A stretch of 64,000 nt of DNA from Girardinichthys multiradiatus (Eukaryota; Chordata; Actinopteri; Cyprinodontiformes; Goodeidae), in the NCBI RefSeq assembly GCF_021462225.1, contig NC_061812.1:41771363-41835362 (forward strand). The letters run 5' to 3'. The notes beneath the pieces are model-generated. The model made no database searches and was not told where the DNA came from. It saw only the letters and a list, made by a program, of their open reading frames with translations. Position 1 is the first letter of the stretch; each line of letters begins with the position of its first letter. The translations under genes and the position numbers were made by a program. This document shows positions 48,938 through 61,835 of this stretch, in pieces.

Positions 48938-49711
48938 ACCATGTCTTGTTTTGGCTCTTGATTGACACACCTGCATTTGTCCTTGTTTAATAAACTTTAT
49001 TATGCTCATCCAATGCTCCTGTCTGCACTTGGGTCCTGCTCCAGAACCACACAACATTACATAATCATTTCTAAACAGATGCTTAATGATCACAAATATA
49101 CCTTACACTTCTACAAAGTGCTTTCAGGTCTGAGACTCTGAGATGCACTGGGTACGTTGTTAATATGAGTGTTAGTATCTGCAAACTCAAGAAGAAACCA
49201 TTTTTGATCATTTCAGCCTCACAATGTACTCTACAAAATGTATAAAGCCAGAGATCCTCCTTGAATGCAATGCTAGAGTACTTACAGAAATAACTTTAAA
49301 AAGTCCGGAGCCTATTCTAGCAGCAAAGACACTGGGATTTGCTCCATGTACACTCCTAACAGAAAGCTCCCCGATTGAGATTCGAAACACAGTAGCTGTG
49401 AAGCAACAGTACCAACCACCATGAATTATATAATGTTATGTCACACATTTTGGGTTTTAATGTGTCTAAAGAATGGACAGCAGTTTAATATTTCCATCAT
49501 CAGGTAAAACATCATTTGGTGATAAAATATTAATATTAATTTAATATAAAAAAGGCCACTTTTATGCATTTCTTCATTTTCTTGAGAGGGTCTTAATGGC
49601 TCATTTTTATGCAGGTGACATCCTACCATTCCTTTAGTTCTTATCAATCAGTTCAACACATCCTTCAGATTGTTGCATTTACAAAAGAATGTCAAATTTG
49701 GCTAAAATGCT
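48938..49711. other. mostly unassigned DNA
   Basis: The first about 90 bases (AATAAACTTTATTATGCTC, TGTCTGCACTTGGGTCCTGC) look like the end of another LTR of the same type; beyond that nothing is recognised. Confidence 0.45.
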
Positions 49712-50842
49712 CAGGGTCCGTATTCATAAAGAATCCTAACACTAAAAGTTGCACCTAGTGACGTCATTCTAAGAAAAATATTGGAATTTATCGAATTCTA
49801 AGATTTTTCTTAGAAAGTTACAAAGTTATTCACGAAGCACCTTAGGCCTTAAGAGAGCTCCTAAATGGAGAAAATGTTAAGAGTAGTGAGGAGGACTTTT
49901 AGTGACCTTAAGAGTGTCTTAAGCAGAGGAGATGGTGGAAAGACATAGAGAAAGGAGAGATATATATAACAGTAAATTAATAAAACACTACCGGCTTGAC
50001 CGCAAAGGGATCCAACCCCTTAATAGTCAAGTAAATGAGTATATAAACCTTTATAACAATCATACAATTATTAATATAGAGATAACATAAACTTTATCAT
50101 CCCCCTAGGGCGGAATTAAATAGTTTGCAATGGCAGGACGGAGTAAAGTTGCACCTCTAGTAAGGCAATATTAGGAAGAATAAACAAATATAAAAAACCA
50201 TGAATAAAAATTGAAAAAAATAACAGAGATTTTCTCTGGTGTGCTGCTACCTCATCTCTAGCTTCTGATTTCAGCAGGTACCAGAGTTGCTCGCATTCCA
50301 GGCTGGTGTTCAAAGCAGAGGGAACGACGCATTGATCTGCTCTGGATTTATTTGCACCATGATCGCAGGACCAAATCTACTTTTCAACACTCCTCCCTTC
50401 AGGCTCTGCTCCTCTGTCCAGTTCGATTTTCTCCACCTTCTGTTTTCTGTTTTGCTTTGCTTGTTTTACCAAACTAAACCTTATTACAGAACACAATAAA
50501 ATGCTGAATTTTAATATTAAATTAATTAATATGACATAGATGCAGTATGAAAATGACCAGCATATCAAGTAAACATAATAAGTAAATCAAAAATAATGAC
50601 GAGCATGTAAATAAGCTACTTTAAAAAAATGAGGATGCCGTGTGACAATTAATTCAAGTTTTATTACCATGATTTACACATTTCTAAATTCAGTCTAAAT
50701 TCTATCATCGGTTCATTTCTATTCATTACTAGGAGCACTTTTTTTTTATTTGCTGTTTATTTTAACAGCCAATCACAGCTCTCAGAAGACAGCGTCACAC
50801 CTAGCAAGCGGACTCTGAGAATCTTTCTGAATACGGGCCCTG
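49712..50842. mobile_element. terminal-inverted-repeat DNA element (Harbinger-like MITE?)
   Basis: Left end CAGGGTCCGTATTCATAAAG; right end, inverted, CAGGGCCCGTATTCAGAAAG. GTGAC/GTCAC and CTAGGTG-type motifs are shared further in. 1131 bp with no transposase. The superfamily is assigned from resemblance only; no clear target duplication was found. Confidence 0.7.
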
Positions 50843-52890
50843 GTCTTTAGGTGAACTCATACCACCAGTCAATCAAACACATTATCTTTTTTTCGATATC
50901 TTTAACCAAGGCTGTGATGAACACTGCATGTGTTCAATGTGTTTGAAGCTTCTATTTTCTATTGCTGTTGGTTGACTGTGTTTCGAGTCAACAGATGATG
51001 TGTAAACATTATAATAATAATATTGTGGTAATGTAGTGCGCATTTCAGGCTACCCACAAGGGTATCATCGGGCATAGCTATTAGCATTGCTTATTATTTA
51101 GCCCAACGATAAAACTAGGTGTGCCGTGCCAGGGTAGTCATTACTCTGTGCCTCTCTGTATGTATCCTCAGTGTTACCCTTTCTCCTGGTCATCTTCTGA
51201 GATCATTATGTGTGTAGGAGCAAGTAGGGGAAGCCTTGTGAGTTATTTTAACTGATAAGTACATTAATACGTGACCATACGGTGCAACAGGAGCCCCATA
51301 TGGTGCAAACATTGCTCCCACACAACGGTCCAATCTTTCCAGAGAGTGCTCCCATATAAACCCGTGATTTTGACAGCAATGCCAGGCAAACTGTACCAGC
51401 TCTGACAGCGATTTGTGGCCCTGATTTGTCAATATATAAAGTTATTTTTCATTCAGAAGAATACACCAAATATTATGAAACAAAAAGTTCAAAGAGATTG
51501 TTCTAAATTGAACCGTTTACTTCAATTTGCAATTGTCTAAAGATTTTAGAATGAAATCTGGTTGTATAAATGATTTAACTTAAAGTAATAGAAATTTTAT
51601 ATCTATAAAAGTTGGAATGGAAATATATCTGTGTAATAAGACTGTAAACCAGGGGTTATTTTATCACTATTCATAAAAAGGCATGAGAATATAGAGGTGA
51701 AAGAATGTAATATGTGTGTAATAAATAGAAACATATAAATCAGGAGATACTTTGATCCATTAAAGGCCTCAATCTGAAGCTGGCTCCCTTTTACGGTTTA
51801 CCAGCAAGTCCTCATGGAGAGAAGATGGTCACAAAATGGAGCGCAGTTAAAAAGAGTATCTTATAAGTCTAGGTGCCAGTTAGGCCTGTAGGAAGCAGAG
51901 ATGACAACGGGAGTCATGGAAACAGTAGATGGATGGACTCAAACAGCTTCTGCAGGCAGATAAAGATGACAACCTGTCAAAGGACTCCGTGTGTTTGTTC
52001 TCCTTACACCCTGAGTGAGAGTAAAGAATAATGCAAAACATGTAGCTGCATCTTAAAATAATTATTTTAATGAATTAATCCTGTTTAGACAAAGCTGCTT
52101 TGTCCTTTGGTCTAAATACAATCAGCCACATGATATAAATGAAAAACAAAGAGACAAATAGATAGAAAAACTGAGCATGCTGCTTTTTTGATCTGAATAG
52201 TTTACGATTGGGGGCAAAAAATTGGGTAGTTTTAACCAAACATCATGAGGCAGTTTAATTGTTTATAGAAGAGACTCGAAAGAGCCTCATTCTATCAATC
52301 TACCATTTTGAACTATACTACAACCTGTGAACCTCTTCCACAGGAGAAATAAAAAATAGTAGGATAGTAAAATAGTGCAATATAAAAATGTTATTGTCAG
52401 AGGGTTGTGTTAATGACTTTAGTTCACACAAAAGAACCAGTTTGTTTACTGTTAATGTTAAAATGTTTAATCATGACATCTACAGCATTTTTTGTACAAC
52501 AGCTCAATAGAGAGGGATAAGTGCAATGTGTAATTTAAGGGATAAAAACTGTGCGACCCAAATTTATTCTGTGTGCAGTGATTTATTTTAGGGAATCATC
52601 TCCTGCTCTGACTGCAGCTGGGAGAGGCACTGCTTCATGAGGACTAGACCGTCTGAGAGTGCTTTGGGACGGGTGAAAGGCCTACGGCAGCCACCGCCGC
52701 TAGTTGAGAAGAGTGAAAATGGAAGATCCTTTTACATCATTCTCCTAAGGCAAACTCACAAGATTTATTGCTTTTTTGACAAGCTGCTTGAATAGTGTGA
52801 ATACTCTAAATATAGCGACAAAGTTGACAGGCTGGCAACACTGAATTTGACCAAAGAATTGTTCATAAAATCAAGACAGACAGGCTATAT
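50843..52890. other. unassigned DNA
   Basis: No reading frame with known domains; a short GC-richer patch (52600-52700) has no identified role. Confidence 0.4.
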
Positions 52891-52894
52891 TTTA

Positions 52895-53300
52895 TACAGT
52901 CAGTCATTTTCTATACAACTTCTTCCATAGCTGGTCGCAGGGAAGCTGGTGCCTATCTCCAGCAGTCTATGGGGAGGAGGAGGGGTACCCCCTGGACAGG
53001 TCGCCAGTCCATCGCAGGGCAACACACAAACAACCGTGCACACACTCATTCACACACCTAAGGTTTAGAGCTTAGAGAGACAAATTAGCCTAACAGGCAC
53101 GTCTTAGGACTGTGGAATATTACTGCCGGAGTACCCAGTGAGAACGCAAGCACAGGGAGAACATGCAAACTCTATGCAGAAAGAACCCCGGCCGGGAGTG
53201 GAACCCGGCCAGGGTCTTGGTAGGAAAGACCCCCGGCCCCACTGTTGCCTACAGCTGGTAGGCAACAGTGCTACCAACTGCACCACCATGCAGCCCATAT
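52895..53300 (-). mobile_element. tRNA-headed SINE with duplicated head
   Basis: Body as at 20787-21142 (TCGCCAGTCCATCGCAGGGC; GGAGAACATGCAAACTC). The head segment is rearranged: CCCCGGCC and GGTAGGCAACAGTG/CACTGTTGCCTAC form a local inverted repeat at about 53230-53275. Confidence 0.75.
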
Positions 53301-55129
53301 TTTATACAAGCATGAGTATGAATTTTACTTTCCAAATTCAATCATTTCTGTCTATAAAAATCTTTAAAGACATTATGAGGTTGTTATCTTTAGTGTTTTA
53401 ACTGATAATTATTTATTCCAAGATTAAACTAAAAATATTATTAACAATAAAAACATTTATTTTGACCCAGATATTGTTAATTATATTTTATATTGTTTAG
53501 TAATATAGGTGACTGGTGAATGGTTTTCTTTTCCTACCACTATTTGGTAGCCTCAACATAAGACCTTAATAATTGGGTACTGGGGTAGAAAAATACCCAA
53601 GTTGGATTGTTCCTAAACCTGCTACTTCTAGTGTGTATGAAAATGTTTAATCATGGAGACATTTCCAGCCCACGTCTGACCTATAAAAAGGCATTTGTGA
53701 TTTTGTGTACAATAGATTAGTTATACAAGATGCCAACCCCCCCTTAAATTTAGCCCTCATCTTAGAAACTAATGAAAAGCCAGTGCTGTTCTCTCTCCAC
53801 CATGGCAATTTGTAAAATAATTATAACCTATTTAGGACAAAGAGGGAGGACAGCAAAACAAGCCCCTGCCAGCTCAATAGGGGCAAAAATAAATAAATGA
53901 AAAGCTGCGACTTTCCCAAAAAATCAGGCCTCTATATTTTATTCAGATACTTGATTACTGCTGCTGTCCAGACATAGAGTATCTAGGGGGATGGAAATTA
54001 AGGTTTTGCACTTCAAGTTTTTCACTATTCCATTCCAGGCTTCAAAAAATTATTAAATCTCATCTTTCTTAATGTTTAACCACCATAACATCTAGTGAAC
54101 CGCTTTACTTTAAAAAAGCATAATTTTTGACATTAATCTAGTTAGGTGTCATTCTTCTTAAAACTGTGGCGACATTTTTGTGAATGTAATATTGCTGTAC
54201 ACTCCTATGGTTACAATCAAATATCCAAAATGGACTCCTCACGGATAATCAAATGGAAAGGATATGATATGGATATGAGCGGTGTCAGACTGAATGATAT
54301 ATATTTTTCAACTGACTCCTTTAATCTGGTTAGCTGCTTGGTGGAGCATTTTTAATGGCATACAGAAAACCTTGCAAAATGTAGATGACATTACGTCAGG
54401 CACACAGAAATAGCCAAGGGCACAATGACAATTGGCAACAGGGAGAAATTGTTTTTCTTTAAACACGAACTGTGAATGTCATATTTTGTCAGCTTCATCA
54501 AGGCTGAGCTCCACCAGTGTGGTCAGAAGAAATTTTGAGAGGCAGAAGCTCCAGTTCAAGTACAGTGCATAACTGAACAGACAAAGTCATTCTCTGATAT
54601 TGGCTAAAGGGCAGCCAAAAAGAATTGTAGTAAATAATTGTGCTCTGTGGGTCCCCAATAAGGGCTCTGTGGGTCCCCAATAAGGGTATAAAATATTTGC
54701 AAATAACTAAATGCTAGGCGATCCCTCAAATGCAGACCTCATAAATTAAATGTTATATTATGCAGTCTGAGTCACCTGGCATTAACTTCAAGCTGTAGGT
54801 GACACCAGATGGTTTCACATCTATTGGTGATAAACGTCGCCTATTTAACTGCACAGCAGGACAGACAGACACGCCAGCTGCATTTTCTTAGGTTGCAATG
54901 TTGTTCGTGATGCCTTTGTTAGTTTGGTTGGTACTAATGTTCCAGCTCCTCTGACACCTTAATTCACACATTCTCATCTCTTGCTTCCCACTTAATAGCA
55001 TCCTGTCAATCATCAACTGGCCTTGTGGATGAACAATTGCTGCTGAATAAAATCCGTCCTTGTCTGTTTCTTCCTAATTAGAAATAATAAAATAAAAGGC
55101 AAAAATTGTAGATGGTTTTTGTTTGGATC
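53301..55129. other. unassigned AT-rich DNA
   Basis: Nothing supported. A short tandem duplication of GGGCTCTGTGGGTCCCCAATAA occurs at about 54640-54685. Confidence 0.45.
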
Positions 55130-55137
55130 TTTGGGGC

Positions 55138-56502
55138 TAGGGATGGGTACCTTTCACATGTGAACCAATACGGTACTGATTCTCGGTACCTGGGAATCGA
55201 TACCGGTACTCAACGGTACCAGTTTTCAGTACTTTTGTGTGTGTTTATGTGGTAATAAATGTTAATTCGTTTAATAAACTCTAATGTTCGATTTAACACA
55301 TTTATTTCTCAATATATAAACTTTATTGAATATATCAAAACATCATCCAGCTGTTTGTATTGTAACATCTCAGTTGTTTCAAACTTTTTTTCAACCCTTA
55401 ACTGACTACTCAGTGTAATGCACAAAGTAAAACCCAGCCATGCTGCTGGCTGCAGATGACGAGTCGCTGACGAATGCAGGCCTGCTAACGCTGCGGAATG
55501 CAGGAGTTGTAGCCGTAGATCGGAGGCTGACGAAAATTGTCTCTTCAGCCTTGACAAAAATCTTGTGCTTAACCAGGTCAACACACTCAGAAGAATATAT
55601 AAATGGCTGGACCCATGGTTTCCTCTGACTGCAGCCTGTTTAAACTGTCTACAGATTCGACAGAACATTCTTACGGGAAAAATAAAACTCTGAAATGTTT
55701 ATTTATCTTCTACCTACTGTATTTATATATTACGTCTATATCTTTTTTATCTTTAACTGTCTCTACATTTTTCTTATTTCTCCATCTTTCATCTGTTTCT
55801 GTCCCTTTTAATCTTATTTCTTTATTGTTTTTCTCTATCCATCATGTATGTATTTAACCTCAGTCTTATAGATATAGGGGGATAATTTCACCTCCGACAG
55901 CCAAGCCAGGTCAGAACCTTTTATTCGGTGGTGACTGGACTTTAGCTGCGTGTCAAGGGCAGGTACTTCTACCTTCGCCATAGAAAGTAAGTAGCGACGA
56001 CGCAGGAGACGTGATCTATTAAAACGAATGACATTAACTGTTAAAACATAATATTACTACAAGCCGTGATCCTCTTGGGGAGGCGGGCGGTCTGGTTGGC
56101 AGGGCGGGGCGCCCCCCTTGAATAGTGGTGGGGTAACGCTGCAGGTGCTTCCAAGGATTAGAAGTATTCCCGCCGCTGGTCTTGCACACTGCATCACAAA
56201 TATTGCAGCGAACGTAATCTGCATCGCATTTTGAAAAGTGGAGCCATACTTTTGAGCGCTTTCTATCAGCCATGCTTTGTGGACGGTATCAGCGGCTACT
56301 GACGTCATTACGCTATGGTGCGTGCAATGCTGTGTTCAGGTCCGGCATGGAAAACCGCCTACTCTTCCACTCCCTCACTGTCACAATGATGCGTTTAGGT
56401 ACCGAAACATGGTACCATTTCATTTTATGTGAATCGGTACTTTGTAGTACCGACGGAATTCGGTCGGTATCTATAAAGTACCAAATTTGTTACCCATCCC
56501 TA
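55138..56502 (-). mobile_element. hAT-superfamily transposon, deleted copy
   Basis: Ends TAGGGATGGGTAC and GTTACCCATCCCTA; flanking 8-mers TTTGGGGC (55130-55137) and ATTGGGGC (56503-56510) differ at one base, the 8-bp duplication of hAT. Subterminal GGTACC/GGTACT motifs are dense at both ends. Only the BED-finger portion of the transposase is recognisable. Confidence 0.88.
56110..56273 (-). pseudogene. hAT transposase N-terminal BED zinc finger
   Basis: The start MADRKRSKVWLHFSKCDADY is followed by VRCNICDAVCK and GGNTSNPWKHLQ, a BED-type finger. The final histidine of the usual H-x3-5-H is replaced (HLQRYP) and the catalytic domain is missing. Confidence 0.82.
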
Positions 56503-56547
56503 ATTGGGGCTAATTCCATGAGGCTTGCAGAAAACTAGTTTGAGTGT

Positions 56548-56993
56548 TGTTATGTGCCCCAACTGTTTGATGATTGAGCTTTCCTTAATCACAGTTCAGA
56601 GCTTTCAGAGCTGATTGGGTGGCCAGAAAATAAAAGCCTTACATAGTGATCTAGGCCCCTTCTCCTCCTTCTGATAACTGCCAGCCTGTCACATGCGTCA
56701 AGCAGTCTTTAAACCCATTTTTTGTTGTCCTATCTTTGGCTGAGATTGAAGTTACTGATAGTCTTTTAGGTTTTGGTTGTTAGTGTTAGGATAGGCTGGG
56801 TAGATGTCCGGAGCAGACAATCAACTGACTTGCTGGTGTGAGGCTTTTTCATTCTTTTGTATACTGTGGCTGGGTCTCCTCTTGGATTGTTTGTGAACAT
56901 AGTTTTCATTAAACCTCAGTTAAACTGCTGTTACTGGTCTGGACTTCATATGTTATGTGTCCTATGAGCCACTTCAACCTGTGGACCGTAACA
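56548..56993 (+). mobile_element. probable solo LTR (TGTTA...TAACA)
   Basis: 446 bp starting TGTTATGTGCCCCAAC and ending GTGGACCGTAACA, with a TATA-like AAATAAAAGCC at about 56628. The flanking 5-mers AGTGT and AGTAT differ at one base. Confidence 0.6.
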
Positions 56994-57990
56994 AGTATGC
57001 ATATTTGTTCATTCTCTGCTTATACTATTTTATAGAGAATTCAGCTGATGATTGGAATCATCTGATTTTGTTCTTGATCCTAACCAGTGACATACTGAGA
57101 AATAAAAAAAAATTATATATTTCTAGTCAGTGAATGTGCCATACTATGTGCTACTTGGTCCACTAACAACACTCTTCTGTGTGGATGCGGTAACTGAGTG
57201 AAGAAGACTAAAAGCTAGTCATCTTTTGTAATCTGAAGCTTCATTGAGGAGTTTAGAAAGGACATTTTTGAGGAAGCACAGAGATGTAAGAAGTGTTTAA
57301 AAGGAAATTGTTTTTTTATGTTGAGGCATCCAGAGTTCAGTTAGGCTGTGGAGGAGAGAAATAACAGAAACGCTGAACAGTAAAGTTGCATTGTTTTTTC
57401 CTTTGGGGCCTTAACCTCTGTCTGCCATAGAACAGGCTGAATTTGGAAATGTCGACAGCCCTTTGGAAATCTCAGAGCAGAGTTAAGGTAAGGATTCCTG
57501 TATTCCTGAGGATATAAAAACAGAGACTGATGTTTTAGTGGTGCTAACTGCATTAATCATGAATAAACAGTTTAAACTGGCAACTTTATAATCATTTTCT
57601 TTGTTCTAAAATATTACTAAAACCCTGTTTTACAGCAGCGACTAATATAGGTCAATAAATACCACTAAGGAAGGCTATTTAGATTGCTGTTCTTATATCT
57701 ATAAGGGATTTTTAATTCAGTGTTTACCAAAACTCTAAAAGAATATTGGACATTTCATTTTTTTCTCTTGCATCAGTTAATCTCAGACAGGTAAGAATAT
57801 TAAGAATGACAGAATGTCACTGTCATTGCAAACAGTAAATGGGACAAGAAAATCATCTAGAACTTAAGTTTTTCATTGTACATGCAATCACTCTGTTGTT
57901 GGTAGGGCTCTGTTGGTCACAATCAGAAAATGAGCAATTTGTTGGATTAGTAGACATCTAGTGGTGAAGCTTCAGATTACAGCAACCTGG
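56994..57990. other. unassigned DNA
   Basis: No signature recognised. Confidence 0.4.
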
Positions 57991-57994
57991 ACCC

Positions 57995-58270
57995 CTGACC
58001 CATCCCTCCATTCTATACACGCTTCTTGAATACAGGATCGCAGGGGAGCTGGTGCCTATTTGCAGCAGTCTATGGGCAAGAGGCAGGGTACACTGTGGAC
58101 TGGTCGCAAGTCCACCGCAGGGCAACACAACACACAATACAAACAACCATGCACACACTCATTCACACCTAAGGGCAATTTAGAGAGACCAATTAACCTA
58201 ACTGTCATGTTTGTGGACTGTGGGAGGAAGCCAGAGTATCCAGAGAGAACCCACACATGCATGGGGAGAT
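57995..58270 (-). mobile_element. SINE body lacking its tRNA head
   Basis: GGTGCCTATTTGCAGCAGTC, CAAGTCCACCGCAGGGC and GACTGTGGGAGGAAGCC match the other SINEs. It stops at GGGGAGATCAAAC before the head. Confidence 0.73.
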
Positions 58271-58331
58271 CAAACATTGCAGTCAAGTTAAGTTTATCAA
58301 TAAAATTGGTTAAAAAGAATTTCACTTAGGG

Positions 58332-58967
58332 TGTCGGGGGAGGACTGTGGGTCGGACCAAAGCGCAGACAAGAGCTCGGTAGCCGCATCTTAGTACTTCC
58401 TTGTTTATTAAAAAAAAAATCCAAAACGTAACAAAAACACTGCAGGGATGAATCAGAAGTACAGTCCAAAACTTACATGAACTCTGTAGGTCACTTAAGG
58501 CAAAAACGTAGCAAAAACGTAGCATAGTCTCCAAACGAAGCATAGACAAAGCATAGACATGGTAAACGTAGCATAAAAACAAAGCAAAGCAAAACAAAGC
58601 ATAGACATGGTAGGGAACGGGGTAGTAACAGAACGAACCAGCGAGGAACTAAGCAAACAGAACTACTAATATACACAGAGCACAAAGAGGGGAACAAAAG
58701 GCAGGTAATCAAAGAAACAGGGAACAGGTGTGACATGGACGCAGGGAGACAGAGGGAGCAAGTGAACCTAATAAGACTAAGACATGAGGAAAGGGACTGA
58801 TTAACAAAACAGTGAAACAGACCTAAACGAAAACTACAGACCAAGATAAAACAGAATCAAGAATAAACATGAACTAAAGGAAACTGAGAACTGGAGGTAG
58901 CACAACAACCTAAGATCTACGGACTAGCAAAAGAAACCATAAAGTCCAGAAATGTCACTCCATGACA
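58332..58967 (-). mobile_element. solo LTR with TAGGG target duplication
   Basis: Minus strand TGTCATGGAGTGACATTTC to CCTCCCCCGACA, 636 bp. It is flanked by identical 5-mers TAGGG (58327-58331 and 58968-58972). Same family as 41001-41494 and 48396-48937, which shows that this family is an LTR. Confidence 0.83.
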
Positions 58968-59145
58968 TAGGGGTGTACTCAGTTTTGTTGCTTGATGTTT
59001 AGACATTAATGGCTGTGTGTTGAGTTATTTAAATTTACACTGTTATACAAGCTGACTACATTTTTATCAGACTGTCATATCATCACTGTTGTCCTATGGA
59101 AATATATAACACAATATTAATATATCTTTTTGTGGGCAAATTATA

Positions 59146-60646
59146 CAGGTCCTTCTCAAAATATTAGCATATTGTGATAAAGTTCATTATTTTCCATAAT
59201 GTCATGATGAAAATTTAACATTCATATATTTTAGATTCATTGCACACTAACTGAAATATTTCAGGTCTTTTATTGTCTTAATACGGATGATTTTGGCATA
59301 CAGCTCATGAAAACCCAAAATTCCTATCTAAAAAAATTAGCATATTTCATCCGACCAATAAAAGAAAAGTGTTTTTAATACAAAAAATGTCAACCTTCAA
59401 ATAATCATGTACAGTTATGCACTCAATACTTGGTCGGGAATCCTTTTGCAGAAATGACTGCTTCAATGCGGCGTGGCATGGAGGCAATCAGCCTGTGGCA
59501 CTGCTGAGGTCTTATGGAGGCCCAGGATGCTTCGATAGCGGCCTTTAACTCATCCAGAGTGTTGGGTCTTGAGTCTCTCAACGTTCTCTTCACAATATCC
59601 CACAGATTCTCTATGGGGTTCAGGTCAGGAGAGTTGGCAGGCCAATTGAGCACAGTGATACCATGGTCAGTAAACCATTTACCAGTGGTTTTGGCACTGT
59701 GAGCCGGTGCCAGGTCGTTCTGAAAAATGAAATCTTCATCTCCATAAAGCTTTTCAGCAGATGGAAGCATGAAGTGCTCCAAAATCTCCTGATAGCTAGC
59801 TGCATTGACCCTGCCCTTGATAAAACACAGTGGACCAACACCAGCAGCTGACACGGCACCCCAGACCACTGACTGTGGGTACTTGACACTGGACGTCTGG
59901 CACTTTGGCATTTCCTTCTCCCCAGTCTTCCTCCAGACTCTGGCACCTTGATTTCCGAATGACATGCAGAATTTGCTTTAATCCGAAAAAAGTACTTTGG
60001 ACCACTGAGCAACAGTCCAGTGCTGCTTCTCTGTAGCCCAGGTCAGGCGCTTCTGCCGCTGTTTCTGGTTCAAAAGTGGCTTGACCTGGGGAATGCGGCA
60101 CCTGTAGCCCATTTCCTGCACACGCCTGTGCACGGTGGCTCTGGATGTTTCTACTTCAGACTCAGTCCACTGCTTCCGCAGGTCCCCAAGGTCTGGAATC
60201 GGCCCTTCTCCACAATCTTCCTCAGGGTCCGGTCACCTCACACCTGTGTCTTACCCTCTTGCTTGAGGGTGTCAATAGTGGCCTTCTGGACAGCAGTCAG
60301 GTCGGCAGTCTTACCCATGATTGGGGTTTTGAGTGATGAACCAGGCTGGGAGTTTTAAAGGCCTCAGGAATCTTTTGCAGGTGTTTAGAGTTAACTCGTT
60401 GATTCAGATGATTAGGTTCATAGCTCGTTTAGAGACCCTTTTAATGATATGCTAATTTTGTGAGATAGGAATTTTGGGTTTTCATGAGCTGTATGCCAAA
60501 ATCATCTGCATTAAGACAATAAAATACCTGAAATATTTCAGTTAGTGTGCAATGAATCTAAAATATATGAATGTTAAATTTCCATCATTACATTATGGAA
60601 AATAATGAACTTTATCACAATATGCTAATATTTTGAGAAGGACCTG
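59146..60646 (-). mobile_element. Tc1-like transposon, CAGGTCCTTCTC family, internally deleted copy
   Basis: TA-flanked inverted ends as at 31894-33398 and nearly the same length. It shares the deletion of the helix-turn-helix coding segment with that copy. Confidence 0.93.
59423..60318 (-). pseudogene. Tc1 transposase, deleted and frameshifted
   Basis: Same deletion as the 32171 copy. In addition one base is lost in the TLGDLR segment (about 60187), and the Glu codon of FSDESKF is a TAA. One codon is missing in the SVMVWGAV motif. The last 180 codons are open. Confidence 0.88.
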
Positions 60647-60649
60647 TAT

Positions 60650-61830
60650 TATAGTACAGCTGCAGAAAAACGCTCGAGCTAAACTTTCCCTCTTATGAAA
60701 GTGTTGACTAGAGCCAACAAAAAAATTAGCTGTCTAAAAACACCTTTACATCTTTACAAACAACCTTTACATCAGTAACTCTTATATTCGCTATTTGTAG
60801 CACTTTTCAAAATTTTGGTCAAACCCTGCATTGGAAATTCCTTTTTCTTAAATGCTGCAGTTTTTTTTGTTAATAAACGTACATTTGTTGAATAGGAAAA
60901 TGCACCTCTACCCCTTTGGTTTAAGCACCAATAAATAACATCCACATCTCTACACCAAACTGGAAGGTGCCACTTTGGTGGGTTTTATGGGAAACATTGA
61001 TCTAGGAACTAATAACTGTTTATAACATCAGACAACAGCAAAACCAAGCAATTTTGAGTGTCGTATTTCGATGTGTTAACAAGACCTTGCAAACAAGCAT
61101 GAGTGTTGGGAAAAAATGGATGCTATTTACTTCAAGGGGGCAAAAAGGACCCATTTATCATATGTAATGGTAACATTTATGGAAAATAGAAGTTTTTGGA
61201 AAATGGAAGTGGGAGAGGATGAAATGGTAAAAGCGGAGTGTGATGTGCAGTAATGCAGTAGTGGGGAAGTGAAGTCATCCATGGCCAAAATTAGTACATA
61301 ATGTGGCATTTATGTAGATTCGGGTGAGTTAGGTTGTTGGGTTACTGCTAAAAATAAACAGAATTAGGAAAAGATTAGAAGTTAAAACTGTACCAATAGG
61401 AAAATACGGCTCCCGTGGTTTTTGAGTCAATAATAGATGACTCAAAAAGTTAAGTTTTTATGGGAAATCTTATTAAATTAATCATTGAGTTTTTACAGAG
61501 CTTTTGCTTTACACCCACATTAAGCACAAATAGTACTTTTGATTGTGAGCATTCATTTGTCAAATGTTCTGTCCAGTTTTAGTACCACACTGGCACTCTT
61601 TTGCCAACCACTGGAATGATGTCATGCTACACTGAATCTTGAAATTTGAGCTATGTGTCACATCTTCAGGGACCCCTCAGCCACAGAAAAAAACATTGAC
61701 ATCAGAGATTTCCTCAGAAGAGTTCTAAGGAAATCTCTGGCTCAAATTCCTTTTTTGCTGAAGCTAAGAAAGAAAGGTTAAGTCAGCTTGTCTTAATTAC
61801 CCCCATTATTTGCTGGGTACACAAGCATTT
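60650..61830. other. unassigned DNA
   Basis: Nothing recognised. Confidence 0.4.
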
Positions 61831-61835
61831 AATTA

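Noticed and set aside
55309..55668. 119-codon minus-strand frame in the hAT element as transposase
   Set aside because: No hAT dimerisation or catalytic motif; composition looks random.
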